Assembly (NCBI RefSeq): GCF_006716115.1
Contig: NZ_VFOO01000002.1
Span: forward strand, 101,208-165,207
Direction: 5' to 3'
Source: Subtercola boreus
GTDB taxonomy: Bacteria; Actinomycetota; Actinomycetes; Actinomycetales; Microbacteriaceae
Length of the DNA stretch: 64,000 bases
A model generated the notes under the pieces. It did not search any database. It had not been told where the DNA came from and saw only the letters and a program-made list of their open reading frames with translations. Of this stretch, positions 17,341-25,171 are shown in pieces. Every line of letters starts with the position of its first letter. The stretch's first letter is position 1. The position numbers and the translations under genes were made by a program.

Positions 17341-17681
17341 GGGCGGAGTGCTTGGGCGGCCTGGTCGAGGGCGTCGGTGACGACGCGGAAGTAGGCCCAG
17401 CGGCCGCGCTGCTCACGGACGGCGAGGCCGGCGTCGACGAGTTGTTTCATGTGGTGCGAGACGGTGGGCTGGGAAAGGCCGACGGGTTCGGTGAGGTCGC
17501 AGATGCATGCCTCGCCGCCTTCGCTTGCGGCGATGAGGGAGAGTAGCCGCACCCGGGTGGGGTCACCGAGCGCCTTGAAGGTGCGTGCGAGCTGCTCGGC
17601 TTCATCGACGCTGAGGACTCCGCCGGTGACGGGTGTGCAGCAGGCAGCACCCTTTGTGAGCAGAGGAAGCGCGATCGTCAT
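17337..17681 (-). CDS. arsR: ArsR arsenite-responsive repressor
   Basis: 114 residues, winged-helix ArsR. Adjacent cysteines Cys14-Cys15 near the N-terminus and Cys59/Cys61 in ACICDLTEPVGLSQPTVSHH form an As(III) site like that of Corynebacterium glutamicum ArsR (Cys15, Cys16, Cys55) rather than the E. coli CVC type. It is transcribed divergently from the flavoprotein gene across an 86-bp region with two dyads. It likely represses both directions. Confidence 0.85.
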   Translation of the reverse strand: MTIALPLLTKGAACCTPVTGGVLSVDEAEQLARTFKALGDPTRVRLLSLIAASEGGEACICDLTEPVGLSQPTVSHHMKQLVDAGLAVREQRGRWAYFRVVTDALDQAAQALRP

Positions 17682-17702
17682 GGTCCGATCCTCGCACGTC
17701 GT

Positions 17703-17754
17703 ATTGACTTCTGTCGATACATCCTTCAGTGTCGTCCTATCGAGACTTGTCGAT
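17703..17754. promoter_or_regulatory. Two ArsR operator-like dyads in divergent ars promoter
   Basis: ATTGACTTCTGTCGAT (17703-17718) and ATCGAGACTTGTCGAT (17739-17754) are both A-T-Y-G-A spaced dyads, 36 bp apart on the same helical face approximately. They fill the gap between arsR (start 17681) and the flavoprotein gene (start 17768). ArsR proteins bind such AT(T/C)GA/TCGAT palindromes. The second site abuts the ribosome site of the right-hand gene. Confidence 0.5.
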
Positions 17755-17767
17755 GAGTGAAGGAGTG

Positions 17768-19099
17768 ATGGTGCAGAAGAACGAGCTTCCCGTTGTCGTC
17801 ATCGGCGCAGGCCCTCAGGGGTTGGCTGCTGCAGCGCACCTGGTCGACCGCGGTCAGTTGGTGGTTGTGTTCGAGGCGGGGGAGAGCGTCGCTGCTGCGG
17901 TGTCCGAGTGGGGCCACGTTCGTCTGTTCTCTGCGTGGAGCGAACTCGTCGACAAAGCCGCCGCCCGCCTGCTCGAGCCCACCGGACGGACGGTACCCAT
18001 CACGGGGTTTCCGACTGGTGCGCAATGGATCAGCGGCTACCTTGCCCCGCTCGCCGCCGTGCTCGGTGACCGTATTCGCTACGACTCACGGGTGATTGGC
18101 GTCTCACGGCGAGGCCGCGATTGCCTCGTTGACGCTGGCCGCGCGGAGCAGCCCTTCACCGTCCACATCCAGACAAGCGACGGGGACGAGCTCCGCGTCG
18201 ATGCCCGCGCCGTTATTGACGCCTCCGGTACGTGGTCGACTCCGAATCCTGCCGGCGCCGATGGGCTGCCTGCGCTGGGGGAGCGTGCTGCGGCTGAGCT
18301 GCTCGAGTACCGGATTCCGGACTACCGTCAGCGCACTCGGTACGACGGCAAGCACAGCGTTGTCATCGGTTCCGGCCACTCCGCTGTCACGGCCGTCATT
18401 GCTCTCGGCCGCATTGCTCGCCGGGACCCGTCGACGAGGGTGACGTGGGTGCTTCGTCGCGGCGCGGTCGGGAACACGTTCGGCGGTGGCACGGCAGACG
18501 AGCTGCCCGCCCGTGGCCAGCTCGGCATCACGGCGAAGGAGTTCGTCGACGCCGGCCTCATTAACCTCGTGACCGGCTTCCGGGTCGAGAAGATCGACCG
18601 GGATTGCGACCGGGTGCTGCTCACCAGCGAAGACGGCCGCACCCTGCCCGCCGCAGACCATGTCGCCGTGTTGACCGGTTTCCGCCCAGATCTGTCGTTC
18701 CTGTCCGAGCTTCGCCTGGAGCTCGACGCGACACTGCAGGCCCCGGTTCGGATCGCTGCTGAGGTGGACCCGAATCTTCATTCCTGCGGTTCTGTTGCCG
18801 CGACGGGGGCTTCGGATCTCGCGCAGCCGGAACCGGACTTCTACCTCGTAGGTGCTAAGTCCTATGGGCGTGCGCCGACGTTCCTGGCAATGACCGGGTA
18901 CGAGCAGGTGCGCTCCGTCGTCGCCGAGCTCGCGGGCGACCACGAGGCGGCGATGCGCGTCGAACTGCAGCTGCCCGACACCGGCGTTTGCGGTGGGGCT
19001 GGCCTGTTCGATTCGACCGGGACCGCGATCGGTGGGAGCTGCTGCGCGCTGCCGGAGAAGCAGCTCATCCAGATCGGTCTCGCACCCGCCAGCGTGTAG
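17768..19099 (+). CDS. FAD/NAD(P)-binding flavoprotein of ars cluster (ArsO-like)
   Basis: About 443 residues from ATG 17768; ATG 17753 and GTG 17771 are alternatives near the AAGGAG site. Two Rossmann motifs are visible: VVVIGAGPQGLAAAAHL at the start (FAD) and SVVIGSGHSAVTAVIALG in the middle (NADPH). The layout is that of flavin monooxygenases. Homologues are common in actinobacterial arsenic clusters and are called ArsO. A C-terminal CCALPEKQ with earlier CGGAG holds possible metalloid-binding cysteines. It is followed after 9 bp by an MFS gene, so the pair may form and export an oxidised or modified arsenic compound (inference). Confidence 0.75.
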   Translation: MVQKNELPVVVIGAGPQGLAAAAHLVDRGQLVVVFEAGESVAAAVSEWGHVRLFSAWSELVDKAAARLLEPTGRTVPITGFPTGAQWISGYLAPLAAVLGDRIRYDSRVIGVSRRGRDCLVDAGRAEQPFTVHIQTSDGDELRVDARAVIDASGTWSTPNPAGADGLPALGERAAAELLEYRIPDYRQRTRYDGKHSVVIGSGHSAVTAVIALGRIARRDPSTRVTWVLRRGAVGNTFGGGTADELPARGQLGITAKEFVDAGLINLVTGFRVEKIDRDCDRVLLTSEDGRTLPAADHVAVLTGFRPDLSFLSELRLELDATLQAPVRIAAEVDPNLHSCGSVAATGASDLAQPEPDFYLVGAKSYGRAPTFLAMTGYEQVRSVVAELAGDHEAAMRVELQLPDTGVCGGAGLFDSTGTAIGGSCCALPEKQLIQIGLAPASV

Positions 19100-19108
19100 C
19101 GGTCCGGT

Positions 19109-20353
19109 ATGAGGTTCTGGTCCGGGCTTGACCGGGTGGTGCTGATCCTGTGCATCACGGAGGTCGTGAGCTGGGGGAGTCTCTATTACTCGCTGCCGGC
19201 GGCGGTCGGGGCGATCAGCGCCGATACCGGGTGGACGATCGTCACCATCACCGCCTGCTTCTCCGCCGGGTTGGTGGTCTCAGCGGTCGTCGGTGTGGCC
19301 GTCGGCCGCATCCTTGACCGGTGGGGGCCGCGCATCGTCATGACCGCAGGGTCAGTTCTTGCCACGGCAGGACTTCTCGCTTTGGCTAACGCCACGACGG
19401 TTACCGGGTTCCTCGCTGCGTGGCTCGTCATCGGTATCGCCCAGGCAGCGGTGCTGTACCAGCCCGCGTTCACCGTCATCGCCCGGCATTACGGCGCCGA
19501 TCGCGACAAGCCCATGCTGATCCTCACCCTCGCCGGCGGTTTGGCGTCAACAATCTTCGTGCCGATCACCCTCGGTCTTCTTACCGCGCTGGATTGGCGC
19601 ACCACCTACCTTGTGCTCGCTGGCGTCCTCGCTGTCGTGACCATCCCCCTTCACCTGCTGCTCCCGACAACCCGAGACACTAAGGCTCAACCCGTGGCGC
19701 CGGAGCGGGGACGGCAGGGGCCGGTCGTGAAATCGCGGCAGTTCGTGTTCCTGGCGGCGGGGATCACCGTGATGACGTTCAGCGCCTACGCCGTCACTCT
19801 GAACCTGCTGCCCCTCGTCGTGGAGCGCGGCTATTCCGCGGCGGTCGCTGCTACCGCGTTCGCTCTCGTAGGCGTCGGACAGGTCATCGGCCGTATCGGC
19901 CTCACCGTGCTGACAAGAACAGTGCGACCCCAGCACAGACCGTTCGTTGTGGGAGTGTTCGTTGCGGTGACCTTGGCGCTGTTCGCGGTCATCCCGGGGC
20001 CGGTCTGGATGATTGCGGTCGTGTCGCTTCTTGCCGGGGCGGCGCGCGGTGCGCTCACGCTGGTGCAGGCCACCGCCGTGCCGACCAGATGGGGCAATGC
20101 CCGGCTGGGGGAGCTGAACGGGGTGTTCTCCGCTCCGATCACTGCTGCGACCGCACTTGCCCCCGTCGCCGGGGCGGCCCTGGCCACCGGACTAACGTCC
20201 TACCCGGTGGCTGCAGCAGTTTTTGCGGGTGTCGCTGTCGCGGGTGCCGTTTGCGCATTCTTTGCCGATCGGCAGTCGTCCCGGCCCACCCGTAACCCCT
20301 CCCAAGGCGAGCTAGCGGATGAGGGTCAGCGGCTGGCGGCAACCGATACCTGA
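19109..20353 (+). CDS. MFS transporter of the ars cluster
   Basis: 414 residues, twelve predicted helices in two halves, with the MFS loop motif GRILDRWGPR between TM2 and TM3 and a cytoplasmic linker (TRDTKAQPVAPERGRQ). It follows the flavoprotein gene after 9 bp and is likely co-transcribed. Substrate cannot be read from sequence; an arsenical or a flavoprotein product is suggested by context. The 3' end overlaps the convergent ACR3-like gene by 28 bp. Confidence 0.75.
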   Translation: MRFWSGLDRVVLILCITEVVSWGSLYYSLPAAVGAISADTGWTIVTITACFSAGLVVSAVVGVAVGRILDRWGPRIVMTAGSVLATAGLLALANATTVTGFLAAWLVIGIAQAAVLYQPAFTVIARHYGADRDKPMLILTLAGGLASTIFVPITLGLLTALDWRTTYLVLAGVLAVVTIPLHLLLPTTRDTKAQPVAPERGRQGPVVKSRQFVFLAAGITVMTFSAYAVTLNLLPLVVERGYSAAVAATAFALVGVGQVIGRIGLTVLTRTVRPQHRPFVVGVFVAVTLALFAVIPGPVWMIAVVSLLAGAARGALTLVQATAVPTRWGNARLGELNGVFSAPITAATALAPVAGAALATGLTSYPVAAAVFAGVAVAGAVCAFFADRQSSRPTRNPSQGELADEGQRLAATDT

Positions 20354-21315
20354 CCGGTGTTCCGGGTCAGGCGCGGGACGAGGCGAACCAAGATGACCAT
20401 CCCGACGAGTTCCACGAGAGTTTGGGTGACCACGGCCAGCGGCGCGATCGATAACGCTGCCGGCAGCGCGAGAGCGAGCGGAAGGACCACCAACGAGTTC
20501 CTCGTCGACACGGAGAACATCACCGCCCGAGTTGCCGGAACGTCCAGTCGTGCAGTTCGGCCAGCAAGGAGGCCGATCGCGACCATGATGACCAGGAATG
20601 CGGCGTACAGCGGGATCACGCGGATGAGGGCACCGGCTTGGCTGCCGACCGCGGCGATCTGGGAACCAATCACCACGGCGAGGGTGGCCATCATCAGCGG
20701 AACCATCCCAGCCGCCATCACGCTCTCGATTGCAGCGCCGGCCCGGTGTCGCCGGGCTATGGCTTGAACGATCGCGGCGGCAGCCAGCGGGACGGCGATC
20801 AGGACCAGGAACGCTTCGACGAACGGGCCGATCTCGATCAGTTCGACCGCGTCAGCGCCCGCGAACAGAAACAGGTACATCGGGAGGAGCAGGATCTGCA
20901 GCAGCATCAGGAGCGGTGCCGCCGCGAGGAGGCGGGCCCGGGCGCCGCCGGCGAGTCCGGTGAACACGATGACGTAGTCCACGCACGGCGTGAGCAGCAC
21001 CAGCAGCAGCCCGAGCAGGAGGCCCCGGTCATCGGCGACGAAGCGCGACAACCCGAACACCACGGCCGGGACGAGGACGAAGTTGCCGATGAGAACGGTG
21101 CCGAGGAAGCGGACATCTCGAAATGCTCGACCGACCTCGATCAGTGGCACTCCGAGGAAGGTTGCGAACAGCAGCAGGGCGAGGACCGGGTTGATCGACG
21201 CTGCGAGCGTCGGCGCGATCTGGGGTGCTGCCAATCCCACTGCGACCCCGATACCGATCGCGACGATGTACAGCGGAACCTGGTGCTGATCCCACCACTC
21301 CGCCGCCGTCTTCAC
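20326..21315 (-). CDS. ACR3/BASS-family arsenite efflux permease
   Basis: 329 residues, about ten helices, of the bile-acid/arsenite/riboflavin transporter superfamily. The segment LLLVLLTPCVDYVIVFTGLAGG holds the membrane Cys expected in Acr3 (a TPC in place of APC), and VPATRAVMFSVSTRNSLVVLPLALALP is the second half signature. It lies upstream of the genes for ArsC and ArsR-ArsC in the minus orientation (third in that run). The role would be export of As(III) formed by the reductases. It is shorter and more diverged than classical Acr3, so specificity is moderately sure. Confidence 0.78.
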   Translation of the reverse strand: MKTAAEWWDQHQVPLYIVAIGIGVAVGLAAPQIAPTLAASINPVLALLLFATFLGVPLIEVGRAFRDVRFLGTVLIGNFVLVPAVVFGLSRFVADDRGLLLGLLLVLLTPCVDYVIVFTGLAGGARARLLAAAPLLMLLQILLLPMYLFLFAGADAVELIEIGPFVEAFLVLIAVPLAAAAIVQAIARRHRAGAAIESVMAAGMVPLMMATLAVVIGSQIAAVGSQAGALIRVIPLYAAFLVIMVAIGLLAGRTARLDVPATRAVMFSVSTRNSLVVLPLALALPAALSIAPLAVVTQTLVELVGMVILVRLVPRLTRNTGQVSVAASR

Positions 21316-21358
21316 CCGTCCAGCCTAGGCCCGGACAAAATCCGGGATCGATGTCACC

Positions 21359-21757
21359 TCAGCGGGATAGGAGGTCGGTTTGGATCTGCGCGGCGACAGC
21401 GTCGCGGAGCGGCCGGACGGCGTCGGTGTCCCACGCTTCCGGGTTCGGGAAGGACCATTCGAGGATCTCACCGCGCGGCGTCGACGGCAGGGCGAGTCCG
21501 GGCTTCATCAGCACCACGATGTCCGCGTCTTCGAGATCGGCGGTCGTGACCGCGCGCGGGACGTTGCCGGAGATGTCGACACCCAGCTCCGCGACGGTCG
21601 CGGCGACGGCCGGGTTCACTTCACCGGCCGGTGAGAGTCCGGCGGAGGTGGCGGTGAACCGGTCGCCGGCGAGGTGGTCGAGGAGGGCTGCGCCGAGTTG
21701 GGAGCGGCCGGCGTTGTGCTGGCAGATGAACAAGACGGTCGGTGCGGTGGAGCTCAT
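21359..21757 (-). CDS. arsC: Arsenate reductase, low-molecular-weight PTP type
   Basis: 132 residues with the P-loop FICQHNAGRSQ (Cys12-X5-Arg18). No other cysteine pair of the thioredoxin-coupled ArsC is present, so the enzyme fits the mycothiol/mycoredoxin-coupled arsenate reductases of actinobacteria. It reduces As(V) to As(III), which the permease downstream exports. It starts 16 bp after the end of the ArsR-ArsC fusion gene, in the same transcript. Confidence 0.87.
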   Translation of the reverse strand: MSSTAPTVLFICQHNAGRSQLGAALLDHLAGDRFTATSAGLSPAGEVNPAVAATVAELGVDISGNVPRAVTTADLEDADIVVLMKPGLALPSTPRGEILEWSFPNPEAWDTDAVRPLRDAVAAQIQTDLLSR

Positions 21758-21773
21758 GGTGGTCTTTTCTGGT

Positions 21774-22448
21774 TCAGGAGGCGATCAGGCGGGGAGCAAG
21801 GTCATCGATGCGGTGCTGCAGGTCGTCGAAGGCGGCATCGAACGCGGCATCGGTGCCGATTCGTACGGGGTCGGGGACCGACCAGTGCGCTCCTCCGCGG
21901 GGGCCGAGTTCTTCGTGCGCGTTATCGCACACGGTCACCACGTAGTCATCAGGCTCGAGCACATCAACGAGGTTCCGCGGCGGGGCGGTCGGCAGGGTCA
22001 GCGCATGCCGGTTCGCGGCCCTCGTGGCGCCGGGAGCGATTTGTTCGGCCGGGTGTGTGCCAGCGGACGCAGCGGGGATGCTACTGACCTTGTTCCATAG
22101 CGCGGCGGCGAGCTGGGAACGCGCCGAATTCGCAGTGCAAACGAACAGCACCCGTCTGGCTGAACCCGTGATCTCGGGCACCAGCCCTTCCAGCGCGTGG
22201 TCTGTGAGTCGGATGTAGCTGCGTCGCTTGTCTGCCTCGGAACGGTGCCGGGTGAGCATCCCGACCGATTCGAGCACATTCAGATGATGGGTGACCAGAT
22301 TCGGTCGCATCCCCAGGACGTCACTGATTTCGGAGGGGGCCAGCTCGCCCACGGTCAACAGGTCAACGACCTGGAGCCTTGCCGGGTCGCTGAGCGCAGC
22401 GTGCTTCGCAGCCCGAGCCATCACATCCGCACTTCGCTCAATGTTCAT
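21774..22448 (-). CDS. ArsR-ArsC fusion: repressor plus phosphatase-like reductase domain
   Basis: 224 residues from ATG 22448; the frame is open further upstream but that part has no family match. Residues 1-95 are an ArsR winged helix (LGMRPNLVTHHLNVLES). Residues 98-224 are an LMW-PTP/ArsC domain with VLFVCTANSARSQ (Cys104-X5-Arg110) and a late VTVCDNAHEELGPR. Such fusions exist in actinobacteria. Whether the reductase domain is active or a sensor module is open. It is the first gene of arsR/C-arsC-acr3 and sits divergent from the flavin disulfide reductase. Confidence 0.82.
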   Translation of the reverse strand: MNIERSADVMARAAKHAALSDPARLQVVDLLTVGELAPSEISDVLGMRPNLVTHHLNVLESVGMLTRHRSEADKRRSYIRLTDHALEGLVPEITGSARRVLFVCTANSARSQLAAALWNKVSSIPAASAGTHPAEQIAPGATRAANRHALTLPTAPPRNLVDVLEPDDYVVTVCDNAHEELGPRGGAHWSVPDPVRIGTDAAFDAAFDDLQHRIDDLAPRLIAS

Positions 22449-22452
22449 TGCT

Positions 22453-22462
22453 TCAATATTGA
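22453..22462. promoter_or_regulatory. ArsR-type palindrome TCAATATTGA
   Basis: A perfect 10-bp palindrome ends 4 bp before the start codon of the ArsR-ArsC gene. TCAA(N)TTGA is the usual core bound by ArsR proteins. A related half-site (TTGAC) follows. It probably mediates autoregulation of this operon. Confidence 0.45.
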
Positions 22463-22515
22463 CTGAACTATCTGGATCGGTCAAGATGGGGCGACATCCA
22501 GATGAATGAGGACTG

Positions 22516-23916
22516 ATGCATCTTGTAGCTATCGGCGGAAGCGACGCCGGAATCTCCACCGCACTCCGCGCCCGCGAACTCGACCCATCCGTTGACGTGA
22601 CCATTGTCGTCGCGGACTCGTACCCGAACTTCTCGATCTGCGGGATCCCGTACTACTTCTCCCGCGAAGTGAACCCGTGGCAGTCCCTCGCGCACCGAAC
22701 CCACGCAGACCTCGAAGCGACCGGGATGCAGCTCCGCCTCGACACCCTCGCAACCGGAATTGACGTCGACAACCGCAGACTCACCGTCCGGGATGCGACG
22801 GGTGAGGAGTCGACGATCGCGTACGACGAGCTCATGGTCGGTACCGGAGCATCCCCGTCGACTGCAGGGATCACGGGTGTCGGCCCTGATGGGCTCGGAC
22901 CCGACGACGGGGTGCATGTGCTTCATTCGATGGGTGACACTTTCGCGCTCGAACGGTATCTCGACGAGCACCAGCCCGAAACCGCGATCATCGTCGGCGC
23001 CGGCTACGTCGGCCTCGAGATGGCGGAAGCGCTCACCGTCCGCGGCCTGAAAGTCACCCAGCTGCAGCGCGGCCCCGAAGTCCTCTCGACCCTCGACCCA
23101 GAGCTCGCCTCCCTGGTGCACGACGAGCTCACACGGCACGGCGTCGACGTCGTCACGAACGCCCGCGTCCAGGGCGTCACCCGCACCGACGGCCGCCTCA
23201 CCGTCACCGGCTTCGAAAACGCCGAAGGATTCACCCGTACCTCGGACCTGGTGCTCCTCGTCGTCGGTGTGCGCCCAAACACCAGCCTCCTCACCGATGC
23301 CGGCGCGACCACAGGTGCGGGCGGCGCGGTCGTCGTCGACGAGCAGATGCGCACCGGCTTGCCGAACGTGTGGGCCGCCGGTGACGGGGTCGTCACCCAC
23401 CACCGCCTCCTCGGCATCACCTATCTGCCGCTCGGTACGACCGCGCACAAGCAGGGCCGGGTCGCCGGCGAGAACGCGATCGGCGGGAACGCCCGGTTCG
23501 CCGGCAGCCTCGGCACCCAGGTCGTGAAGGTGTTTGACCTCGTCGCCGCGCGAACTGGGCTCCGCGACCACGAAGCCACAGCTTTAAGCTACTCGCCGCT
23601 GTCGGGGACCGCGATCGCGGATGACCACAAGGCGTACTACCCGGGTGCGAAACCGCTCAGCATCCGCATCACCGGCAACACCACCAACGCTCTCCTTCTT
23701 GGAGCGCAGCTCGTCGGAGCCCGCGGCGCCGAGATCGCCAAACGCGTCGACACCTACGCTGTTGCCCTGCATCACGGGATGACCGTCGACGCGATGAGCG
23801 ACCTCGACCTCTCGTACACGCCGCCGCTCGGATCGCCGTGGGACGCAGTTCAGGTCGCCACGCAGGCGTGGAGTAGCGAGCTGCGTATACGGTCCGCGGT
23901 CGCAGCTGTTCTTTAG
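22516..23916 (+). CDS. Flavin-dependent disulfide reductase / NADH oxidase-like (CoADR family)
   Basis: 466 residues. FAD motif at the start (VAIGGSDAGISTALRA), single active Cys42 in NFSICGIPYYFSREVNP, NADH motif IIVGAGYVGLEMAEAL near residue 160, and the C-terminal dimer domain with YYPGAKPLSIRI. Single-Cys members reduce CoA disulfide or oxygen/peroxide with NAD(P)H. Unlike the related protein at 49905-51548 it has no rhodanese domain. Ribosome site GAGG lies before ATG 22516. It is divergent from the arsR-arsC operon, so it may support thiol homeostasis during arsenic stress. Confidence 0.8.
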   Translation: MHLVAIGGSDAGISTALRARELDPSVDVTIVVADSYPNFSICGIPYYFSREVNPWQSLAHRTHADLEATGMQLRLDTLATGIDVDNRRLTVRDATGEESTIAYDELMVGTGASPSTAGITGVGPDGLGPDDGVHVLHSMGDTFALERYLDEHQPETAIIVGAGYVGLEMAEALTVRGLKVTQLQRGPEVLSTLDPELASLVHDELTRHGVDVVTNARVQGVTRTDGRLTVTGFENAEGFTRTSDLVLLVVGVRPNTSLLTDAGATTGAGGAVVVDEQMRTGLPNVWAAGDGVVTHHRLLGITYLPLGTTAHKQGRVAGENAIGGNARFAGSLGTQVVKVFDLVAARTGLRDHEATALSYSPLSGTAIADDHKAYYPGAKPLSIRITGNTTNALLLGAQLVGARGAEIAKRVDTYAVALHHGMTVDAMSDLDLSYTPPLGSPWDAVQVATQAWSSELRIRSAVAAVL

Positions 23917-24075
23917 CAGCCTGCTGACGCCCGGTGACGAGCCGTCGTTTGTCAAACCGAATTAGCGCGGCGCAACTTTACCGCCATGCAGTATCTCCGA
24001 AGTGGACTTCGTGGGCACTCGTCACGGTGACTGTAGGCGGTGTTCGTTGCGGTTTTGACACCAAAGCCCGGTCGG

Positions 24076-24094
24076 TGAGGGTAGCCTTACCTTG
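24076..24094 (+). promoter_or_regulatory. DtxR/IdeR iron box
   Basis: TGAGGGTAGCCTTACCTTG matches 14 of 19 positions of the iron-box consensus TTAGGTTAGSCTAACCTAA, with the central dyad well kept. It lies 33 bp before the chosen start of the fbpA-like gene. This predicts iron-dependent repression of the ABC importer by a DtxR/IdeR protein not encoded in this window. Confidence 0.7.
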
Positions 24095-24127
24095 CCCGTA
24101 AATATGAGTGTGAAGTCCAAGGAATCC

Positions 24128-25171
24128 ATGAAACGCCTGCCTGTCATCGTTGCCGTCTCTTTAGCTGTTGCTTTCGCCTTGTCCGCCTGTGCCGTATCGG
24201 GGTCAACGCCGACTGCTTCTGGCGACTCCACGTCTCTCGCGGGCTCGTCGATCACGGTGTACAACGCTCAGCACGAAGAGCTCACCCAAGCGTGGGCCGA
24301 CGCGTTCACGGCGCAGACCGGGGTGACAGTTACCCTCCGTAACGGCGACGACTCCGAGCTGTCGAACCAGCTCGTGGCCGAAGGCGCGGCCTCCCCGGCC
24401 GATGTGTTCTTGACCGAGAACTCGCCGGCGATGTCGCTGGTTGAGAACGCGGGACTCTTCGCCGATGTCGACGCGTCGACACTGGCTCAGGTGCCGGGTG
24501 ACTACCGGCCGTCGACCGCGAAGTGGACCGGCATCGCGGCCCGCTCTACGGTACTGGTCTACAACCCGTCGTTGCTGACTGAGGGTGATCTCCCTGCATC
24601 TCTCAGCGACCTTGCCGACCCAGCCTGGAAAGGTCGTTGGGCAGCATCGCCCGGCGGAGCGGACTTCCAGGCGATCGTCTCGGCCTACCTCGACCTGAAG
24701 GGTTCCGACCAGACGTTGGCGTGGCTTGAAGCGATGAAGTCGAACTACGTTGACTACAAGGGGAACAGCACGGTCATGAAGGCCGTCAATGCCGGGCAGG
24801 TTCCGGCTGGTGTGATCTACCACTACTACTGGGCCATCGACCAGGCCGGTACGAAAGAGAACAGCGGCAACACGAAGCTGTATTACTTCAAGAACCAAGA
24901 CCCCGGCGCGTTCGTCAGCATCTCGGGCGGGGGAGTACTCGCGTCGAGCAAGAAACAGGCCGCAGCTCAGGCGTTCCTCGCCTTCATCACTGGTGCCGCC
25001 GGCCAGACCATCCTGCAGACCGGTGCGAGCTACGAGTACCCTGTCGCCAGCGACGTCACACCCAACCCGGCTCTTCCTCCCCTCGACACCCTCGATGCCC
25101 CCACCATCGACCCGTCGACGCTGAACAGCACCGAGGTCACCGACCTCATGACCCAGGCCGGCCTCATCTGA
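24128..25171 (+). CDS. Iron(III) ABC transporter, substrate-binding lipoprotein
   Basis: About 347 residues from ATG 24128, preceded by AAGGA; an ATG at 24104 is also in frame. The lipobox LSAC gives Cys21. The body matches the FbpA/FutA ferric-binding family: SSITVYNAQHEELTQAW at the start of the mature part and the late tyrosines GVIYHYYWAID, which in the family ligate Fe(III). It delivers iron to the permease encoded next (1-nt stop/start overlap). The iron box upstream supports iron as substrate. Confidence 0.88.
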   Translation: MKRLPVIVAVSLAVAFALSACAVSGSTPTASGDSTSLAGSSITVYNAQHEELTQAWADAFTAQTGVTVTLRNGDDSELSNQLVAEGAASPADVFLTENSPAMSLVENAGLFADVDASTLAQVPGDYRPSTAKWTGIAARSTVLVYNPSLLTEGDLPASLSDLADPAWKGRWAASPGGADFQAIVSAYLDLKGSDQTLAWLEAMKSNYVDYKGNSTVMKAVNAGQVPAGVIYHYYWAIDQAGTKENSGNTKLYYFKNQDPGAFVSISGGGVLASSKKQAAAQAFLAFITGAAGQTILQTGASYEYPVASDVTPNPALPPLDTLDAPTIDPSTLNSTEVTDLMTQAGLI

